DNA from: Perlucidibaca sp.
GTDB lineage: Bacteria > Pseudomonadota > Gammaproteobacteria > Pseudomonadales > Moraxellaceae
Length of the DNA stretch: 64,000 nucleotides
Direction of reading: 5' to 3'
Assembly (NCBI GenBank): GCA_023265995.1
Contig: JAHFSA010000009.1
Location: 78,366-142,365 of the forward strand
The notes below the pieces were generated by a model that was not told where the DNA came from, made no database searches, and worked only from the letters and a program-made list of their open reading frames with translations. The number at the start of each line of letters is the position of its first letter. Position 1 is the first letter of the stretch. The translations under genes and the position numbers were made by a program. Positions 50,894 to 63,095 of this stretch are shown one piece after another.

Positions 50894-51619
50894 TTACAGG
50901 GACGCCGAAGCCTCCGCCGTCACGGGCTGGCCGGCATCATCGCCGAGTCCCTGTGGCGGCAGCGAGGTCACTGGCGGCGCGACTTCAGCCGGAGCCTCGG
51001 ACGGCGCTTCCGGTGCCGCGCCCGGGGCCGGCACCAGCGGCACCGGCGTCGGTTCGGGCATGGCGGCATAGATCGCCTGGTAGCTGCCCCAGGTACGCAG
51101 CAGCACGCCACCGGACAGGCCGGTCAGCGCGGAAGCGACATTCTCGGCCTCTTCGCGGCTGGCGAAGTTGCCGTAGCTGATGACGAAACGCATGACCACC
51201 GGCGCGTCCGGGGTGGCCGGGTCCGGCAGCTCGGGCAGCTTGAAGTAGACAAACTGGTCACGATCGCCACGCGCCGACAGGAAGTTGCCGACCGCGCGCT
51301 CATCGGACAGCGACATGACCTGCAGGGTCCAGGCCTTGGCATCCTGCGAGCGCAGCCAGGCCACGCCGCGATACTGCGGCAGACGCAGCGGCGCCATGGG
51401 CTCCAGCGGCACCGGCTGGCTGCCGCCCTGATCCTTGACCAGCTCGGGGAAGGCGCCGAAGCGCTCGTCGAAGCCGTCCTCGCGCGACAGCGCGATGTTG
51501 CCGAGCAGCTTCTCGGTGATCAGCGTACGCACCGGCGTGATCAGCCAGAGCGCGACGATCGCGACGACGAACGCGATCAGCAAGCCCTTGCCCAGTTTCT
51601 GCTGTGTCTGCCAGTACAT
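50894..51619 (-). CDS. SPOR-domain protein (DamX-like)
   Basis: This 241-residue protein has one N-terminal membrane helix (about residues 12-30, GLLIAFVVAIVALWLITPV) and a SPOR-like domain in the middle (WTLQVMSLSDERAVGNFL, VISYGNFASREEAENVASAL, LRTWGSYQAIYAA), ending in a Pro/Ala-rich tail. SPOR domains bind glycan strands at the division septum. It lies between aroB and gltB, matching the damX position of E. coli and the SPOR gene of Pseudomonas. It starts 10 bp after aroB, with GAGGA 7 nt before ATG 51619. Confidence 0.88.
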   Translation of the reverse strand: MYWQTQQKLGKGLLIAFVVAIVALWLITPVRTLITEKLLGNIALSREDGFDERFGAFPELVKDQGGSQPVPLEPMAPLRLPQYRGVAWLRSQDAKAWTLQVMSLSDERAVGNFLSARGDRDQFVYFKLPELPDPATPDAPVVMRFVISYGNFASREEAENVASALTGLSGGVLLRTWGSYQAIYAAMPEPTPVPLVPAPGAAPEAPSEAPAEVAPPVTSLPPQGLGDDAGQPVTAEASASL

Positions 51620-51629
51620 TGCCTTGTCC

Positions 51630-52733
51630 TCAAGCCATCATGCCGAGCGCAGCGCCGGCTTCCAGGGTCGCACGCAGATGCTGCGGGCTGGCCGTGTCGG
51701 TCACCCAGGCATCGCCCAGGCTACGCAGCAGCACCAGACGCAGACGCCCGTCGACATTCTTCTTGTCCACCGCCATGTGACGCAGGAATTCGTCCGCCGA
51801 CAACCCGGCCGGCGGCAGCACCGGCAGGCCGGCGCGCACCAGAAGGGCGCGCACGCGGGCGACATCGGCCGCGCTCAGCCAGCCCTCGCGCCAGGACAGG
51901 TCAGCCGCCATCAGCATGCCGGTGCCGACCGCCTCGCCGTGCAGCCAGCTGCCATAGCCCATGCCGGTCTCGATGGCGTGGCCGAAAGTGTGCCCGAGAT
52001 TGAGCAGCGCGCGCACGTCGTTCTGCTCCAGTTCGTCGGCGGCCACGACCTCGGCCTTGTTCTGGCAGGAGCGGCGGATGGCCTCGGCCAGCAGCGCCGG
52101 ATCGCGCGCCATCAGGCCCTCCATGTGCTCTTCCAGCCAGGCCAGGAAGGGTAGATCGCGGATCAGGCCGTACTTGATGACCTCGGCCAGACCGGCCGAC
52201 AGCTCGCGCTCCGGCAGGCTGCGCAGCACGCTGGTATCAGCCAGCACCGCGCGCGGCTGCTGGAAGGCGCCGATCATGTTCTTGCCCAGCGGATGATTGA
52301 TGCCGGTCTTGCCGCCCACCGAGGAGTCGACCTGCGACAGCAGCGTGGTCGGGATCTGTATGAAGTCGACGCCACGCTGGTAGCAGGCCGCGGCGAAGCC
52401 GGTCATGTCGCCGACGACGCCGCCGCCGAGCGCGATGAGCGTGACCTTGCGGCTGAAACGCGCCGCCAGCAGGGCATCGAAGATCAGGTTGAGATGCTGC
52501 CAGTCCTTGAACTGCTCGCCATCCGGCAGGGTCACATCGGCCACGGCCAGACCGGCGTCGCGCAGGATCTTGAGGATCTGCGCCGCATACAGCGGCGCCA
52601 CCGTGGCGTTGCTGACCAGCAGCACCTGACGGCCGCGTATCCACGGCAGCAGGCAGTCCGGCTGCGCCAGCAGCGATTCGCCGATGAAAATCGGGTAGCT
52701 GCGCTCACCCAGTTGCACTTCCAGCGTCTGCAT
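51630..52733 (-). CDS. aroB: 3-dehydroquinate synthase
   Basis: AroB (367 aa) is the second enzyme of the shikimate pathway, converting DAHP to 3-dehydroquinate with NAD and a metal ion. Signature stretches are [36 protein letters not shown] and [18 protein letters not shown] lies 8 nt before ATG 52733. It follows aroK after 27 bp. Confidence 0.97.
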   Translation of the reverse strand: MQTLEVQLGERSYPIFIGESLLAQPDCLLPWIRGRQVLLVSNATVAPLYAAQILKILRDAGLAVADVTLPDGEQFKDWQHLNLIFDALLAARFSRKVTLIALGGGVVGDMTGFAAACYQRGVDFIQIPTTLLSQVDSSVGGKTGINHPLGKNMIGAFQQPRAVLADTSVLRSLPERELSAGLAEVIKYGLIRDLPFLAWLEEHMEGLMARDPALLAEAIRRSCQNKAEVVAADELEQNDVRALLNLGHTFGHAIETGMGYGSWLHGEAVGTGMLMAADLSWREGWLSAADVARVRALLVRAGLPVLPPAGLSADEFLRHMAVDKKNVDGRLRLVLLRSLGDAWVTDTASPQHLRATLEAGAALGMMA

Positions 52734-52760
52734 TGCGTGTTCTTCCGTTTGCCAGCCGGC

Positions 52761-53282
52761 TCAGCGCAGGCCCAGGGACTGCAGGATGTGCCAGGCCACA
52801 TCGCGGGCACTGGCGCGTTCGGTCGGCATGATGTGGTGTGCGACCTCGCGATACAAGGGATCGCGGATACGCAGCAGTTCGGTCAGGCGCGCGCGCGGAT
52901 TCGGCGTCTGCAGCAGCGGCCGGTTGTGGTCGCGTGCCGTGCGCTCGAGCTGGCGCTCGACCGGTGTTTCGAGATAGACCACGGTGCCGCGCTCGTGCAG
53001 ATGACGGCGGTTCTCGGCGCGCATGACGGCGCCGCCGCCGGTGGCAAGCACGATGTGGCGGCGCTGGGTCAGCACGTCGATGACATGCTCCTCGCGCTGA
53101 CGGAAGCCCTCCTCGCCCTCGATGTCGAAGATCCAGGGGATGTTGGCTCCGGTACGCGCCTCGATCTCGTGATCGGAGTCGACGAACTCCCAGCGCAAAA
53201 GATCAGCCAGCTGGCGGCCGATCGTGGTCTTGCCGGCGCCCATGGGCCCGACCAGGAAAATGTTGTGGACTGTCTGACCCAT
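52761..53282 (-). CDS. aroK: Shikimate kinase
   Basis: AroK (173 aa) phosphorylates shikimate. It shows the P-loop [15 protein letters not shown], the shikimate-binding [20 protein letters not shown] and the Walker B-like ATGGGAVM. The ATG at 53282 ([14 protein letters not shown]) fits the family; a longer reading from 53318 does not. The start lies 80 bp inside the 3' end of the secretin gene, an unusually long overlap. Confidence 0.95.
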   Translation of the reverse strand: MGQTVHNIFLVGPMGAGKTTIGRQLADLLRWEFVDSDHEIEARTGANIPWIFDIEGEEGFRQREEHVIDVLTQRRHIVLATGGGAVMRAENRRHLHERGTVVYLETPVERQLERTARDHNRPLLQTPNPRARLTELLRIRDPLYREVAHHIMPTERASARDVAWHILQSLGLR

Positions 53283-54597
53283 CTGCCATCTCTGCCTGCG
53301 CCGGCGCGTCATCGGCAACCAGTCGCGGCGTCACGAAAATCAGGAGCTCCTGCTTGTCCTCGCGCAGCATCTGGCGGCGGAACAGGTAGCCCAATAGCGG
53401 GATATTACCCAGTCCGGGCACCTTGCTGACACTGTTGCTGCGCTGAGTGCGAAAAATTCCGCCCAACATGAGGGTCTGACCGTCACGCAGGCGCACCTGG
53501 GTGCTCAGGCGATTGGTGTCTATGGCCCTGGCCCCGGAAGGCTGGATCTCGCCCGGACTGTCCTGACTGAGGTGCAGATCGAGGGCGATCTCGCCGTCGG
53601 GCGCGATCGCCGGTGTCACCTCCAGACTGAGCTCGGCGTTGACGAAACGCGTAGTGCCGGCGCCGCTCTGCGTCGTTTCCTGATAGGGAATCTGCTGGCC
53701 GGAGGCGATGCGCGCCGTCTGCTGCTCGGCCGTCATGACGCTGGGCCTGGCGATGACCTCGCCCTCGCCGGCGCCCTCCAGCGCCGACAGCTCCAGATCC
53801 AGCGTGCGGGCATCGACGGCGATGAGACCGTAGCGCAGCGCCGACGCCTCTGCTCCCGCCACGGCCAGAGGCACCTGCCCGCTCGCGCCGGGGCCGGCCA
53901 GCCGCCAGCTCACGCCGAACTGGCGACTGTGGTTGCGCGACACCACCGCCAGCCGGGTTTCGATCAGGACCTGGCGGGCCGGGCGATCAAGCGCCGCCAG
54001 CCAGTCCCGCCAGCGCGCCAGACGCCCCTCGTTGTCGGTCAGCAGCAGGGTATTGGTGCGCACATCGACCTCCAGCCGTCCGCGCGGCCCGAGCAGACGC
54101 TCGCCGCCGCCACCAGCCCCGGACTCCAGCATTTTCGCCAGCTCGCCGGCACGGGCGTGATGCAGCGGCAGCAGCACGGTGCGCACCGGCTGGCCGGCCT
54201 CGCGCATCTGCTCCCAATCGCGGCGCTGGCGGGCGTCGGCAGTAAGCGCATCGAGACCGGCGATGCGCAGCGTGGCGCCCGACTGCTCGCTGCCGAGGCC
54301 GCGCGCACGCAGGATGTCCTCCAGCACGACCAGCGCCGGCTGCTGCCGGACATGCAGGCTGAGCCGGCCCTGCACGGCATCATCGAGCAGCAGATTCAGA
54401 CGGGCGGCATGGGCGATCTGGTGCAAAACCTGACGCAGGTCGGCATCCTCCACGGACAGGCTGAGCTGCGCCGGCGCGGCCAGGGCACAAGGCCCCGCCA
54501 GAGCCCCGGCCAGACAGGACAGAAACAGGAAGATGCCGGCAGCATGCCTGCGGCAGCCGTGCACCATCCGCTCGCCAGCGCGTTTCCATGCACACAT
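53203..54597 (-). CDS. Short type IV pilus-type secretin (PilQ/HofQ-like)
   Basis: This 464-residue secretin has a signal region, an STN-like domain ([20 protein letters not shown]), a secretin N-domain ([19 protein letters not shown]) and the barrel-forming secretin domain with [16 protein letters not shown] and [11 protein letters not shown]. PilQ is usually about 700 residues with AMIN domains; none are seen here, so it resembles HofQ, which also neighbours aroK in E. coli. AGGAGG lies 6 nt before ATG 54597; ATG 54621 is a worse start. The last 26 codons overlap aroK in another frame. The pilMNOP genes are absent upstream. Confidence 0.88.
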   Translation of the reverse strand: MCAWKRAGERMVHGCRRHAAGIFLFLSCLAGALAGPCALAAPAQLSLSVEDADLRQVLHQIAHAARLNLLLDDAVQGRLSLHVRQQPALVVLEDILRARGLGSEQSGATLRIAGLDALTADARQRRDWEQMREAGQPVRTVLLPLHHARAGELAKMLESGAGGGGERLLGPRGRLEVDVRTNTLLLTDNEGRLARWRDWLAALDRPARQVLIETRLAVVSRNHSRQFGVSWRLAGPGASGQVPLAVAGAEASALRYGLIAVDARTLDLELSALEGAGEGEVIARPSVMTAEQQTARIASGQQIPYQETTQSGAGTTRFVNAELSLEVTPAIAPDGEIALDLHLSQDSPGEIQPSGARAIDTNRLSTQVRLRDGQTLMLGGIFRTQRSNSVSKVPGLGNIPLLGYLFRRQMLREDKQELLIFVTPRLVADDAPAQAEMADGSDSPQHFPGRAHGRRQDHDRPPAG

Positions 54598-54735
54598 GCC
54601 GGACCTCCTTGTCACTGTCATGCTGCCTCAGATGTAGCAACGCTCCGGGAGTTGCGCAAACGCGATGAACTCTCCCGGCCCCACGGCTTATACTGTCGGC
54701 CCCGTCCGTGGCCGGACTGTTTCCAGGTTGCCTCG

Positions 54736-57189
54736 ATGACTGCTGCCCCGACCCCGTTCCGTCTCCTGCGCTGGCTGGGCCTCGCCCTCACCGGCATCAC
54801 CCTCGGTGCCAGCGGCTCCTATCTGGCCCTGACGCCGGAGCTGCCGGACATCTCCACGCTCAAGAAGGTGCAGTACGAAACCCCGCTGCAGGTCTACACG
54901 CGTGACGGCAAGCTGATCAGCGAATTCGGCGTCAAGCACACCATTCCGCTGCGCTACAAGGAAATTCCCAAGACCTTCGTGCAGGCCTTCCTGGCCGCCG
55001 AGGACGACCGCTTCTTCCAGCATGAAGGCATCGATTACAGCAGCCTCGGCCGCGCCTTCGGCGAACTGGTCACCACCGGCAGCATCCGCTCCGGCGGCTC
55101 GACCATCACCATGCAGGTGGCGAAGAACTACTTCCTCAGCAGCGAACGCACCTTCAGCCGCAAGTTCACCGAGATCATGCTGGCCAAGCGCATCGAGGAC
55201 TCGCTGACCAAGGAGGAGATCCTCGAGCTCTACCTGAACAAGATCTACCTCGGCCAGCGCGCCTACGGCATCGGCGCCGCCGCCAAGATCTACTACGGCA
55301 AGACCGTGAACCAGCTGACCCTGGCCGAGATGGCCATGATCGCCGGTCTGCCCAAGGCGCCCTCCAAGTACAACCCGGTGGCCAACCCCGAGCGCGCGCT
55401 GATCCGCCGCGACTGGATCATCGGCCGCATGCTCAAGCTCGGCTACATCACCCAGGCCGCGCACGACAAGGCCATCCAGGCGCCGGTGGGGCTGAACTTC
55501 AAGGGCAGCCTGCAGGATGTGCAGGCGCCCTGGCTGGCGGAAATGGTGCGTGAGTCCCTGCTCGAGCGCTTCGGCAAGGAGGTCTACGACACCGGTTACA
55601 AGGTCTACACCACCATAGACTCGCGCAACCAGAACGCCGCCAGCGATGCCGTCATCAACGGCCTGCTCGCCTATGACCAGCGCCACGGCTGGCGCGGCGT
55701 CGAAGCCAAGGCCGCCACCACGGAGCTGAAGAGCCTGAGCAGGGTCGGCAACCTGGAGCCGGCGAAAGTGGTCGCCGTGAGTTCCCAGAGCATCAACGCC
55801 GAGCTGCGCAGCGGCGAGCGCATCACGGTGGGCTGGAACGACATCCGCTGGGCGCACAAGTTCATCAACGTCAACAGCATCGGTCCCGAGCCCCGACGCG
55901 CCGGCGACCTGGTCGCCGTTGGCGACATCATCCGCCTGCAACCGGTCGGCACGCGCTGGCGCCTGGCGCAGATCCCCAAGGTCCAGGGTGAGCTGATCGC
56001 ACTCAACCCGGAAACCGGCGCTCTCGAAGCCGTGGTCGGCGGCTTCGATTTCGGCCAGAGCAAGTTCAACCGTGCCGTGCAGGGCTGGCGCCAGGCCGGT
56101 TCGACCATCAAGCCGCTGATCTACAGCAAGGCGCTGGAGCGCGGCTACACGCCGGCCAGCCTGATCGATGACGCGCCGCTGACCTTCGGCGACTGGACGC
56201 CGAGCAACTCCGACGGCGAATTCATGGGTCCGATCACCCTGCGCCGCGCCCTCTACCTGTCGCGCAACCTGGTCTCCATCCGCCTGCTGCAGGCAGTCGG
56301 CATCGATTCGGCACGCGAGTACCTCAGCCGCTTCGGCCTCGACAAGGACAAGCTGCCGCAGAACCTCACCCTCGCCCTGGGCGCCGCCGAAGTGCTGCCG
56401 ATCCAGATGGCCACAGCCTATGCCGCCATCGCCAACGGCGGTCTGCGCGTCAACCCGTACTTCATCGAGAAGGTCGTCGACCGTCAGGGCAAGATCGTCT
56501 TCCAGGCCACGCCCAAGCGTGTCTGCCGACCCTGCGAGGATCCGGCACCGGCACCCGTGATCACCGCCGACGGCAGCGCCGAGCCGCCCGAAGTCATTCC
56601 CGGCGCCGGCGACGGCGTTGCCGGCAGCATCAGCGGCAGTGGCGGCGACATCGCCGTGACGCAGCCGACGGCCAGCGCGCCGGGCTATCCGGTGGCACTG
56701 CGCATCATGCGTCCGCGCGCCGCCAGCCAGATGTACTCGATCCTGCAGGACGTGATCCGCCACGGCACCGGGCGCGGCGCGCTCAGCCTCGGCCGCAACG
56801 ACCTCGCCGGCAAGACCGGCACCACCAACGATGCCCGTGACGCCTGGTTCGCCGGCTTCAACGCCAACATGGTGGCAGTGACCTGGGTCGGCTTCGATGA
56901 GCCGCAGAGCCTGGGCAAGGTCGAATACGGCGGCTACGCGGCACTGCCGCTGTGGAACCAGTACATGGCCACGGCCCTGCGCGGCATGCCCTACAGCATG
57001 CCGCCGACACCGGCCGGGCTGACCACGGCGCGCGTCAACCGCATGACCGGCCAGGCCGCCGGCAGCGATGACCCGGATGCCATCGACGAGCTCTTCCCCA
57101 GCGAACAATCGCCGGCAGCAGCCGACGGCAATGTGCCGCCCCCCGCCGATGCCCCGGTGACCATCCCGGTCGTCCCGGCCCAGCCCTGA
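54736..57189 (+). CDS. mrcA: Penicillin-binding protein 1A (glycosyltransferase/transpeptidase)
   Basis: This 817-residue inner-membrane enzyme polymerises and cross-links peptidoglycan. An N-terminal membrane helix is followed by a GT51 domain (FLAAEDDRFFQHEGID, RSGGSTITMQVAKNYFL, KIYLGQRAYGIGAAA), an OB-like domain and a transpeptidase domain with S-x-x-K (GSTIKPLIY), SRN and KTGTT motifs. A proline-rich tail ends the protein. It is divergent from the secretin gene, the usual place for ponA/mrcA in Pseudomonas-like genomes. Only 138 bp separate the two starts. Confidence 0.95.
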   Translation: MTAAPTPFRLLRWLGLALTGITLGASGSYLALTPELPDISTLKKVQYETPLQVYTRDGKLISEFGVKHTIPLRYKEIPKTFVQAFLAAEDDRFFQHEGIDYSSLGRAFGELVTTGSIRSGGSTITMQVAKNYFLSSERTFSRKFTEIMLAKRIEDSLTKEEILELYLNKIYLGQRAYGIGAAAKIYYGKTVNQLTLAEMAMIAGLPKAPSKYNPVANPERALIRRDWIIGRMLKLGYITQAAHDKAIQAPVGLNFKGSLQDVQAPWLAEMVRESLLERFGKEVYDTGYKVYTTIDSRNQNAASDAVINGLLAYDQRHGWRGVEAKAATTELKSLSRVGNLEPAKVVAVSSQSINAELRSGERITVGWNDIRWAHKFINVNSIGPEPRRAGDLVAVGDIIRLQPVGTRWRLAQIPKVQGELIALNPETGALEAVVGGFDFGQSKFNRAVQGWRQAGSTIKPLIYSKALERGYTPASLIDDAPLTFGDWTPSNSDGEFMGPITLRRALYLSRNLVSIRLLQAVGIDSAREYLSRFGLDKDKLPQNLTLALGAAEVLPIQMATAYAAIANGGLRVNPYFIEKVVDRQGKIVFQATPKRVCRPCEDPAPAPVITADGSAEPPEVIPGAGDGVAGSISGSGGDIAVTQPTASAPGYPVALRIMRPRAASQMYSILQDVIRHGTGRGALSLGRNDLAGKTGTTNDARDAWFAGFNANMVAVTWVGFDEPQSLGKVEYGGYAALPLWNQYMATALRGMPYSMPPTPAGLTTARVNRMTGQAAGSDDPDAIDELFPSEQSPAAADGNVPPPADAPVTIPVVPAQP

Positions 57190-57245
57190 CCCTCCGCCGG
57201 TCCGCTGCCCTCACGGCGGCGGACCGGCCCTCCCCGGCTCCGGGC

Positions 57246-59450
<2,205 letters not shown>

Positions 59451-59495
59451 GGGCGGCAAGCGTAGCATCCGGCACTGCCCGGCGCGCAGCGGCAC

Positions 59496-59524
59496 TTGGC
59501 TATTTACTGCGCAGCCCCTATAAT
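59496..59524 (+). promoter_or_regulatory. Sigma-70 promoter of rpmE
   Basis: TTGGCT (-35, 59496-59501) and a perfect TATAAT (-10, 59519-59524) are separated by 17 bp. The predicted start near 59531 leaves a long leader of about 160 nt before rpmE. Confidence 0.85.
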
Positions 59525-59693
59525 CCGCCGCCTTGTTGTGCCTGGCTGTGATGAAGAGACCTTCACGGTAGGCCAAGAGAATGGTCCGGTCTCGTGCCTG
59601 TGTGTATGCCCCGCGTCAGCCTTGCGGCCTCTGGCGGGACCCGCCGGGAATGCGAGACCGCCTCAACCCGTTCCTTGAGAGAGAGAAATCATC
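59525..59693 (+). ncRNA. Structured 5' leader of rpmE (candidate L31 autoregulatory leader)
   Basis: The leader holds a long-range stem, GGTCTCG (59588-59594) with CGAGACC (59653-59659), enclosing GC-rich inner hairpins, plus a smaller stem-loop near 59543-59576. No protein is encoded. Ribosomal protein L31 leaders are known in Gammaproteobacteria, but membership here is unverified. Confidence 0.5.
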
Positions 59694-59906
59694 ATGCGTG
59701 ATGTGCACCCGAAGTACGAAGAAGTTACCGCCACCTGCTCGTGCGGCAACACGTTCGTCACCCGTTCCACCCTGTGCAAGAACTTCCTGATCGACGTCTG
59801 CTCGGCCTGCCACCCGTTCTACACGGGCACCCAGAAGGTCGTCGACACCGGTGGTCGCATCGACAAGTTCAAGCAGCGTTTCGGCGCCCGCAGCTTCAAG
59901 AAGTAA
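59694..59906 (+). CDS. rpmE: 50S ribosomal protein L31 (zinc-binding form)
   Basis: L31 (70 aa) keeps the zinc-binding cysteines CSCG (16, 18) and CSACH (37, 40), so it is the C+ form that yields to a cysteine-free paralogue under zinc shortage. The start ATG 59694 has GAGAGAGAG just upstream. A terminator follows. Confidence 0.97.
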   Translation: MRDVHPKYEEVTATCSCGNTFVTRSTLCKNFLIDVCSACHPFYTGTQKVVDTGGRIDKFKQRFGARSFKK

Positions 59907-59942
59907 GCGGCAAGCCCGCCACGCTCGTCGTGGACAGGCCGG

Positions 59943-59982
59943 AAAAGGCGGACTCTTCCCCTCGCGGAAGGTCCGCCTTTTT
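59943..59982 (+). terminator. Terminator after rpmE
   Basis: An 11-bp stem (59943-59953 with 59971-59981), extended inward by a 5-bp stem (59955-59959 with 59966-59970), runs into a T run. It separates rpmE from argS. Confidence 0.85.
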
Positions 59983-60010
59983 CATTGCCGTCATCTTTTA
60001 TTGCTACAAT
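59981..60010 (+). promoter_or_regulatory. Candidate promoter of argS
   Basis: TACAAT (60005-60010) is a good -10. A weak -35 (TTCATT, 59981-59986) lies 18 bp upstream, just after the rpmE terminator. Confidence 0.45.
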
Positions 60011-60048
60011 CGCCGCCGATTTATCGCCTCACCGGTCCGGATTCCCTG

Positions 60049-61821
60049 ATGAAGCACGCGCTCGATACCCTGCTCTCCACCGCCCTCGCCAGCCTGCGCG
60101 CGGACGGCCTGCTGCCCGCCGATTTTGTCCCCGCCATCCAGCTCGATCGCACCCGCGACAAGAGCCACGGTGACTGGGCCACCAACCTCGCCCTGGTTTC
60201 CGCCAAGGCGGCCGGCCGCAAGCCGCGCGAAATCGCCGAGGCGCTGGTGGCGGCATTGCCGGTCGAGGCTCGCGAAGCCGCCGGCGTGACCCGCATCGAT
60301 ATCGCCGGCCCCGGCTTCATCAATTTCTTCCTGTCCGCCGACAGCCGCTTCGAGGCCGTGCAGCGCATCCTCGCCGATGCCACCGCGTTCTCGTCGCCGG
60401 ACATCGGCCGTGGCGAAAAGGTGCTGCTCGAGTTCGTCTCCGCCAACCCGACCGGCCCCATGCATGTCGGCCACGGTCGCGGTGCCGCCTACGGCTCGAC
60501 GCTCGGCAACCTGCTCTCGGCCACCGGCTACCAGGTGCATCGCGAGTACTACATCAACGATGCCGGCCGTCAGGCCGACATCCTCGCGGTCTCGGTCTAC
60601 CTGCGTTATCTGGAAGTGCTGGGTGAAAGCGTACGCATCCCCTCGCGCGCCTATCCGGCCGACTACATCCGCGACTGCGCCCGGGCGCTGGTCGAGCGCG
60701 ACGGCCGCCGCCATTTCCACGCCTACGCCGACATCATCGCCGGTGTATTGCCGGATGGCGAAGGTGACGACGAGGCCGCCAAGAACGCCAGGGAAGCCCA
60801 TCTCGACTCGCTGATCGAGCGTGTCCGGAGCATGCTCGGAGACGACTACCGCGCGGTTCTGGACTTCGGTCTCGGCACCCAGCTGACTGCCATCAAGGAA
60901 ACCCTGAAGGCCTTCAACGTCGGCTTCGACCAGTGGTTCTCCGAACGCAGCCTGGCCGAGAGCGGCGCCATCGAACACGCCATTCAGCGCCTGCGCATGC
61001 GCGGCCACGTCTATGAAAAGAATGGCGCGATCTGGCTGGCGACCTCGCAGCTGGGTGACGAGAAGGATCGCGTGCTGGTCCGTGACAACGGCATCCACAC
61101 CTACTTCGCTGCCGATGTCGCCTACCACCTGAACAAGCTCGATCGCGGCTTCGATACCCTGATCGATGTCTGGGGCGCCGACCATCACGGCTACATCGCC
61201 CGTGTCCGCGCCGCCATCGAGGCCCTGACCGGGCATGGCGACAAGTTCCATGTCGCCCTCATCCAGTTCGTCACGCTGTCGTCGGGCCGCATGGGCAAGC
61301 GCTCGGGCAACTTCGTCACGCTGCAGCAGCTGATCGAGGAAGCCGGCAACGACGCCACCCGCTTCTTCTACCTGACGCGCTCGCCGGAACAGCACCTGGA
61401 ATTCGACATCGACCTGGCGCGCTCGCAGACCGCCGACAACCCGGTGTACTACCTGCAGTACGCGCATGCGCGCATCTGCAGCATGCTGCGCGAGCTGACC
61501 GTACGCGGCTGGACGCTGGACACCGCAGCCGGCCTGACGGCACTGCCGAACCTGCCGGATGCCGGCATCGAGGATCTGGTCAAGCGCCTGTCGGCGTGGC
61601 CGGAAGCTGTCGCCGCCGCCGCCCGCAACCGCGCGCCGCACCAGCTCACTCACGTCCTGCGCGAGCTGGCCCAGGACTTCCACACCTACTACAACGGCAA
61701 CAAGATGCTGGTCGACGATGCCGATCAGCGCAACGCCCGCCTGACCCTGAGCCTGGCGGTACAGAAGATCCTGGCCAACGGCCTGACCCTGCTCGGCGTT
61801 GCCGCGCCCGAGCGCATGTGA
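60049..61821 (+). CDS. argS: Arginyl-tRNA synthetase
   Basis: ArgS (590 aa) is a class I synthetase charging tRNA-Arg. It has the HIGH-type motif ANPTGPMHVGHGRGAAYG and a degenerate KMSKS site (GRMGKRSGNFVTL), with the arginine-specific N-terminal Add-1 domain and the C-terminal DALR-type anticodon domain. ATG 60049 (MKHALDTLL) is used; the longer upstream reading overlaps the rpmE gene in another frame. Confidence 0.97.
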   Translation: MKHALDTLLSTALASLRADGLLPADFVPAIQLDRTRDKSHGDWATNLALVSAKAAGRKPREIAEALVAALPVEAREAAGVTRIDIAGPGFINFFLSADSRFEAVQRILADATAFSSPDIGRGEKVLLEFVSANPTGPMHVGHGRGAAYGSTLGNLLSATGYQVHREYYINDAGRQADILAVSVYLRYLEVLGESVRIPSRAYPADYIRDCARALVERDGRRHFHAYADIIAGVLPDGEGDDEAAKNAREAHLDSLIERVRSMLGDDYRAVLDFGLGTQLTAIKETLKAFNVGFDQWFSERSLAESGAIEHAIQRLRMRGHVYEKNGAIWLATSQLGDEKDRVLVRDNGIHTYFAADVAYHLNKLDRGFDTLIDVWGADHHGYIARVRAAIEALTGHGDKFHVALIQFVTLSSGRMGKRSGNFVTLQQLIEEAGNDATRFFYLTRSPEQHLEFDIDLARSQTADNPVYYLQYAHARICSMLRELTVRGWTLDTAAGLTALPNLPDAGIEDLVKRLSAWPEAVAAAARNRAPHQLTHVLRELAQDFHTYYNGNKMLVDDADQRNARLTLSLAVQKILANGLTLLGVAAPERM

Positions 61822-61849
61822 GCCCTGAGCCAGCCGGAGTCCGACCGAC

Positions 61850-62569
61850 ATGAGCAATCGCCGCCCGGCTCCCCGTGGAGCCAGCCGCTCGCCCCGCCCG
61901 GGTGCAGGCAACAAGTCCCGCGCCAGTGGCGGACGCACCCCGGCCGCGCGTGCCAAGACACCGGCGCGCCCGGCTGCCGGAGGCATCCGCAAGGGTCGCC
62001 TGATCCTGGCGCTGCTGCTGATCGTCGGCCTCGTCGGCCTGATCTGGTTCGTCAAGCACCGGCCGGCAAAGCCGGTGGCTACGGTCCCGCCGGCGCTCGC
62101 CGAAGACCAAGGCAAGGGCGACAAGGACAAGACCGGCAAGCCTGACAGCAAGCCCGATCCGGCCGCGAATCCGGAGCGCTTCGAGTTCTACGACATTCTG
62201 CCCAACCAGCAGGTGCTGCCGACCCGCCAGGTCGACAACAGACCGCCGCCGCGTCCGCTACCGGCCAATGCCGTGTCGCAGCCGCCGGCCTCGGCCGTCA
62301 ACGATGGTCCGCGCTGGCTGCAGGCCGGCGCCTTCCGCAATGGCGATGAAGCCGACCGCCGCCGCGCCCAGATCCGCCTGCTCGGCCTGCCCGCACGCGT
62401 CCAGGAAGGCAGTGATGGCCAGGGTCAGCAGCTGCAGCGCGTGCTCGCCGGCCCCTTCAATTCCGCCGACAGCCTGGATGCCGCCCGTCGCACCCTGGCC
62501 GCCGCCGGCCTCGATGCCATCCCCCTGAGCAATCCGACCGAGAGCTCGACAGGAGCGCCGCAACCATGA
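61850..62569 (+). CDS. SPOR-domain cell division protein (FtsN-like)
   Basis: This 239-residue protein has a basic cytoplasmic N-terminus, one membrane helix (about residues 50-66, [17 protein letters not shown]), a Pro/Lys-rich linker and a C-terminal SPOR domain ([20 protein letters not shown] and [19 protein letters not shown]). Location between argS and hslV, and the topology, match the FtsN/SPOR gene of Pseudomonas-type genomes. It overlaps hslV as ATGA. Confidence 0.9.
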   Translation: MSNRRPAPRGASRSPRPGAGNKSRASGGRTPAARAKTPARPAAGGIRKGRLILALLLIVGLVGLIWFVKHRPAKPVATVPPALAEDQGKGDKDKTGKPDSKPDPAANPERFEFYDILPNQQVLPTRQVDNRPPPRPLPANAVSQPPASAVNDGPRWLQAGAFRNGDEADRRRAQIRLLGLPARVQEGSDGQGQQLQRVLAGPFNSADSLDAARRTLAAAGLDAIPLSNPTESSTGAPQP

Positions 62570-63090
62570 CGACCATTCTTTCCGTACGCCGCGGCAACAC
62601 CGTCGTGCTTGGCGGCGACGGCCAGGTATCGCTCGGCAACACCGTCATGAAGGGCAATGCCCGCAAGGTCCGGCGCCTTTACCGCGACCAGGTCATCGCC
62701 GGTTTCGCTGGCGGCACCGCCGATGCCTTCACGCTGTTCGAATACTTCGAGGCCAAGCTCGAAAAGCATGGCGGCCATCTCAGCCGTGCCGCCGTGGAAA
62801 TGGCCAAGGACTGGCGCACCGACCGCACCCTGCGCCGCCTCGAAGCCCTGCTCGCGGTGGCCGACAAGACCGCCTCGCTGATCATCACCGGCAGCGGTGA
62901 TGTGCTCGAGCCCGAACACGGCATCATCGCCATCGGATCCGGCGGCAACTATGCCCTCGCCGCCGCGCGCGCCCTGGTCGACCACAGCCAGCTTTCGGCC
63001 GAGGAGATCGTCAGGTACGGGCTCACCGTGGCCGGCGACATCTGCGTCTACACCAATCATCACCACACGCTGGAAAGCCTGAGCTGGTAA
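62566..63090 (+). CDS. hslV: ATP-dependent protease peptidase subunit HslV
   Basis: HslV (174 aa) is the proteolytic dodecamer subunit of HslUV. The catalytic Thr2 follows the initiator Met ([10 protein letters not shown]). Family parts include [33 protein letters not shown] and [20 protein letters not shown], ending with [16 protein letters not shown]. The start overlaps the preceding stop (ATGA). Confidence 0.97.
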   Translation: MTTILSVRRGNTVVLGGDGQVSLGNTVMKGNARKVRRLYRDQVIAGFAGGTADAFTLFEYFEAKLEKHGGHLSRAAVEMAKDWRTDRTLRRLEALLAVADKTASLIITGSGDVLEPEHGIIAIGSGGNYALAAARALVDHSQLSAEEIVRYGLTVAGDICVYTNHHHTLESLSW

Positions 63091-63095
63091 TCGCC

